NCBI GenBank assembly: GCA_965140405.1
Contig: OZ223208.1
Location: 2,108,001 to 2,172,000, forward strand
Direction: 5' to 3'
From: G963556115 sp963666605
GTDB taxonomy: Bacteria; Planctomycetota; SZUA-567
DNA: 64,000 bases
Part shown: in pieces, positions 62,281 through 64,000 of the stretch
Layout: each line of letters begins with the position of its first letter
Numbering within the stretch: position 1 is the stretch's first letter
Notes under the pieces: model-generated
Databases searched by the model: none
The model's input: only the letters and a program-made list of their open reading frames with translations
Told to the model about the DNA's origin: nothing
Position numbers and translations under genes: made by a program

Positions 62281-63240
62281 ATGGATAATATTCTTGAAGT
62301 ACAAAACCTCTCTGTTTCATTCGATGTGACTGGGCGTAAAGCTGAAGCAGTGACGGGGATCGATTTTTCTATACCTAAGGGCACGACCCTTGGTCTTGTA
62401 GGAGAGTCTGGTAGTGGAAAGAGTGTTACCAGCCTTGCTCTTATGCAACTCCTTGATCCAAGAATATCTACTATTTCAGGTAGAGTGGTACTAAATTCTA
62501 CCAATATTCTCTCTTTTTGTGATCAAGAGATGGAATCGGTACGAGGTAATGATATGTCGATGATATTTCAAGAGCCGATGACAAGTCTTAATCCTGTGTA
62601 TACGGTAGGTAATCAAGTTGTTGAAGCTCTACTTGTGCATTCGAGTATCGGTGTTAATGAAGCTGTAGAGGAATCAATCAAGGTTTTGACGGATGTCGGT
62701 ATTGCAGATGCTAGAGGTATTCTAAAAAGGTATCCCCATGAGCTTTCTGGCGGTATGAAGCAGAGGGTTATGATAGCTATGGCACTAATATGTAAACCAA
62801 AGCTTCTTATAGCGGATGAACCGACAACAGCACTCGATGTAACTGTTCAGGCTCAGATTCTTGATCTCTTACGTGGACTACAGGAGGAGTATGGACTCAG
62901 CATTCTCTTTATAACTCATGATCTGGGAGTAATTGCAGAGATTGCTCAAGAAGTGTGTGTTATGTATGCAGGACGTATTGTTGAACATTCGACGACTGAT
63001 GAGTTGTTTGCTTCTCCAAAGCATCCATATACTATAGCACTGCTGAAGAGTGTACCAAATCTTACTGGGAAACGAACGCGTTTACACTCAATTGAAGGTA
63101 GTGTGCCTAGTATTTTCGAACACCCTGTTGGATGTAATTTTCAGGATCGTTGTTCTGAATGTTTCGACAAGTGTAGGATTGAAGAGCCTGATTTGGTAGT
63201 AGATAAGTCAGGAAGAGCTGTTGCTTGTTGGAAGGCGTAA
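62281..63240 (+). CDS. Oligopeptide/dipeptide ABC transporter ATP-binding protein (DppD/OppD-like)
   Basis: 319 residues. Walker A GESGSGKS (41-48), Q-loop IFQEPMTSLNPVYTVG, signature ELSGGMKQRVMIAMAL, Walker B LLIADEPTTALDVT. The C-terminal GCNFQDRCSECFDKCRIEEP is the oligopeptide-transporter C-terminal Cys motif, which may bind an iron-sulfur cluster. Energises peptide uptake. The permease genes are not in the window; the neighbouring leucyl aminopeptidase fits peptide use. Confidence 0.93.
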   Translation: MDNILEVQNLSVSFDVTGRKAEAVTGIDFSIPKGTTLGLVGESGSGKSVTSLALMQLLDPRISTISGRVVLNSTNILSFCDQEMESVRGNDMSMIFQEPMTSLNPVYTVGNQVVEALLVHSSIGVNEAVEESIKVLTDVGIADARGILKRYPHELSGGMKQRVMIAMALICKPKLLIADEPTTALDVTVQAQILDLLRGLQEEYGLSILFITHDLGVIAEIAQEVCVMYAGRIVEHSTTDELFASPKHPYTIALLKSVPNLTGKRTRLHSIEGSVPSIFEHPVGCNFQDRCSECFDKCRIEEPDLVVDKSGRAVACWKA

Positions 63241-63274
63241 ATATCGTCTTATTTATAATTTGTAGTATTAAACA

Positions 63275-63303
63275 CAAAGGTGGACTTAAAATGTCCACCT
63301 TTG
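63275..63303. terminator. Hairpin after the ABC ATPase gene
   Basis: Perfect 11-bp stem CAAAGGTGGAC / GTCCACCTTTG with 7-base loop. No T-run follows, so termination may be weak. Confidence 0.55.
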
Positions 63304-63384
63304 ACTTGTAAATGTCATAATATATATTATACTTTAACTGATATTGTAGTGCTTTTGAATTGAATATATTGGAGAACAACAACT

Positions 63385-64000
63385 ATGAAAATTGAAATTA
63401 AGTCATCGTATAAACCTCTTAGTGGAGATACTGTTTTACTCTTATTTGCAGATAAGGAGACTCCGCTCTTTGATGGGGAATTTCTTGGTACTAACGCGCC
63501 CAAAGAAGCTGGTGGTAAGGAACTTGTAAGTTTCGGTGATTATAATGGTGTCAAGAATGTTGCGATAAGTAGTTGTAGGCTTGATAAAGAAGATAGCTCA
63601 GTAATGCTTGAGGTTAGAATTGCTGTCAAGGAGGCTTTAGGGAGTCTGAAGAATACCGGTAGCAAGAGACTTGTTGTCTTGCTAGGCGTTGCTCCAATAG
63701 AGGTCGTGACTGCTGTACAGGAAGGGGCGCTTCTAGGTTCTTACTCTTTTGATAAGTATAAGAAGGATTCCAAGAAGACGACAACCTCTCTCTATATTCA
63801 AGTCAATAAGCTTGCGGCTGTCAAAAAAGAGCTAGCTTGTACAGAAAAGCTCTACTCATGGGTAAACTTTGCTCGTGATATACTTAATGAGCCAGCGAAT
63901 GTTATCCATCCTGAGACTCTGTCAAAGCTCTTCATGCAGAAAGGGAGAACTGTTGGTATGAAGATGACTCTTTGGAACGAAACACGTCTTGTAAAAGAAC
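63385..64000 (+). CDS. pepA: Leucyl aminopeptidase (M17), N-terminal part
   Basis: The gene runs off the window; about 205 residues are visible. TTGGAG precedes the ATG at 63385. KRLVVLLGVAPIEVVTAVQE and then NFARDILNEPANVIHPETLS, the characteristic N-terminal and linker parts of M17 aminopeptidases, can be seen; the catalytic zinc site lies beyond the window. It releases N-terminal amino acids from peptides in the cytoplasm. Confidence 0.92.
   Translation, partial: MKIEIKSSYKPLSGDTVLLLFADKETPLFDGEFLGTNAPKEAGGKELVSFGDYNGVKNVAISSCRLDKEDSSVMLEVRIAVKEALGSLKNTGSKRLVVLLGVAPIEVVTAVQEGALLGSYSFDKYKKDSKKTTTSLYIQVNKLAAVKKELACTEKLYSWVNFARDILNEPANVIHPETLSKLFMQKGRTVGMKMTLWNETRLVKE

Noticed and set aside
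1..64000. CRISPR arrays and rRNA genes
   Set aside because: No regularly spaced short repeats and no rRNA sequence were seen on either strand.

Overview
The window is a bacterial chromosome segment carrying one nearly complete tailed-phage prophage of about 40.8 kb. It also holds two decayed remnants of older integrations at the same site. The host is AT-rich and appears Gram-negative: it has a dTDP-rhamnose reductase, a SPOR-domain lipoprotein and an ECF sigma factor next to small membrane proteins. The HU-like protein with a Pro/Lys-rich insertion and the overall gene mix suggest a PVC-type lineage, perhaps Lentisphaerota. That placement is only an impression; no rRNA is present to settle it.

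Left host flank (1-3469): the end of a sugar/nucleoside ABC permease, a nucleoside hydrolase, an M20 metallopeptidase and a glutamine-amidotransferase-like protein, all on + and probably a scavenging cluster.

Integration graveyard (3470-5129): two diverged copies of an integrase 3' end, each followed by a hairpin and a copy of the last 9-11 bases of tRNA-Asn. Between them lie a double-glycine-leader peptide gene and a small exported protein.

Prophage (5119-45929). Cargo genes lie next to attL (5.2-6.7 kb). A long minus-strand late operon (7.0-29.8 kb) follows, read from right to left: terminase small and large subunits, portal, Bbp19-like protein, scaffold, capsid, Bbp16-like protein, T7 gp11/gp12-like tail adaptor and nozzle, gp13/14/15-like internal virion proteins, a 2295-residue polyvalent protein, tail fibre, and small membrane or lysis-type proteins. 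It is a podovirus architecture. A hairpin terminator at 29.8 kb separates this from an accessory block with an AbiV-type protein (29.9-32.6 kb). The early operon (32.6-41.2 kb, minus) holds ParB-like proteins, a ParB-methyltransferase fusion, a MazG-like protein, a replication protein and a RecE-like nuclease. The switch region (41.2-41.7 kb) has a strong early promoter with a palindrome inside its spacer and a terminator-like hairpin pair in the leader. The + strand lysogeny operon encodes a repressor, an unknown protein and a class III cyclase-like protein. A serine recombinase follows, and its reading frame runs into the tRNA-Asn gene that serves as the attachment site.

Right host flank (46 kb to end): aldo/keto reductase, YjbQ, DUF4432 epimerase; ECF sigma factor with membrane partners; HU; a 700-residue coiled-coil protein with STAS and RsbW-type partner-switch genes; queC; an aroK-aroB fusion and aroC; rmlD; a SPOR lipoprotein; thiH; a selenocysteine tRNA-like gene; rlmN; fucU; an oligopeptide ABC ATPase and the start of leucyl aminopeptidase.

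The points most worth a second look are the cyclase-like gene in the lysogeny operon, the antitermination-like early leader, a 79-nt three-way-junction element, the integrase-tRNA overlap with stacked attachment sites, and two single-base frameshifts.
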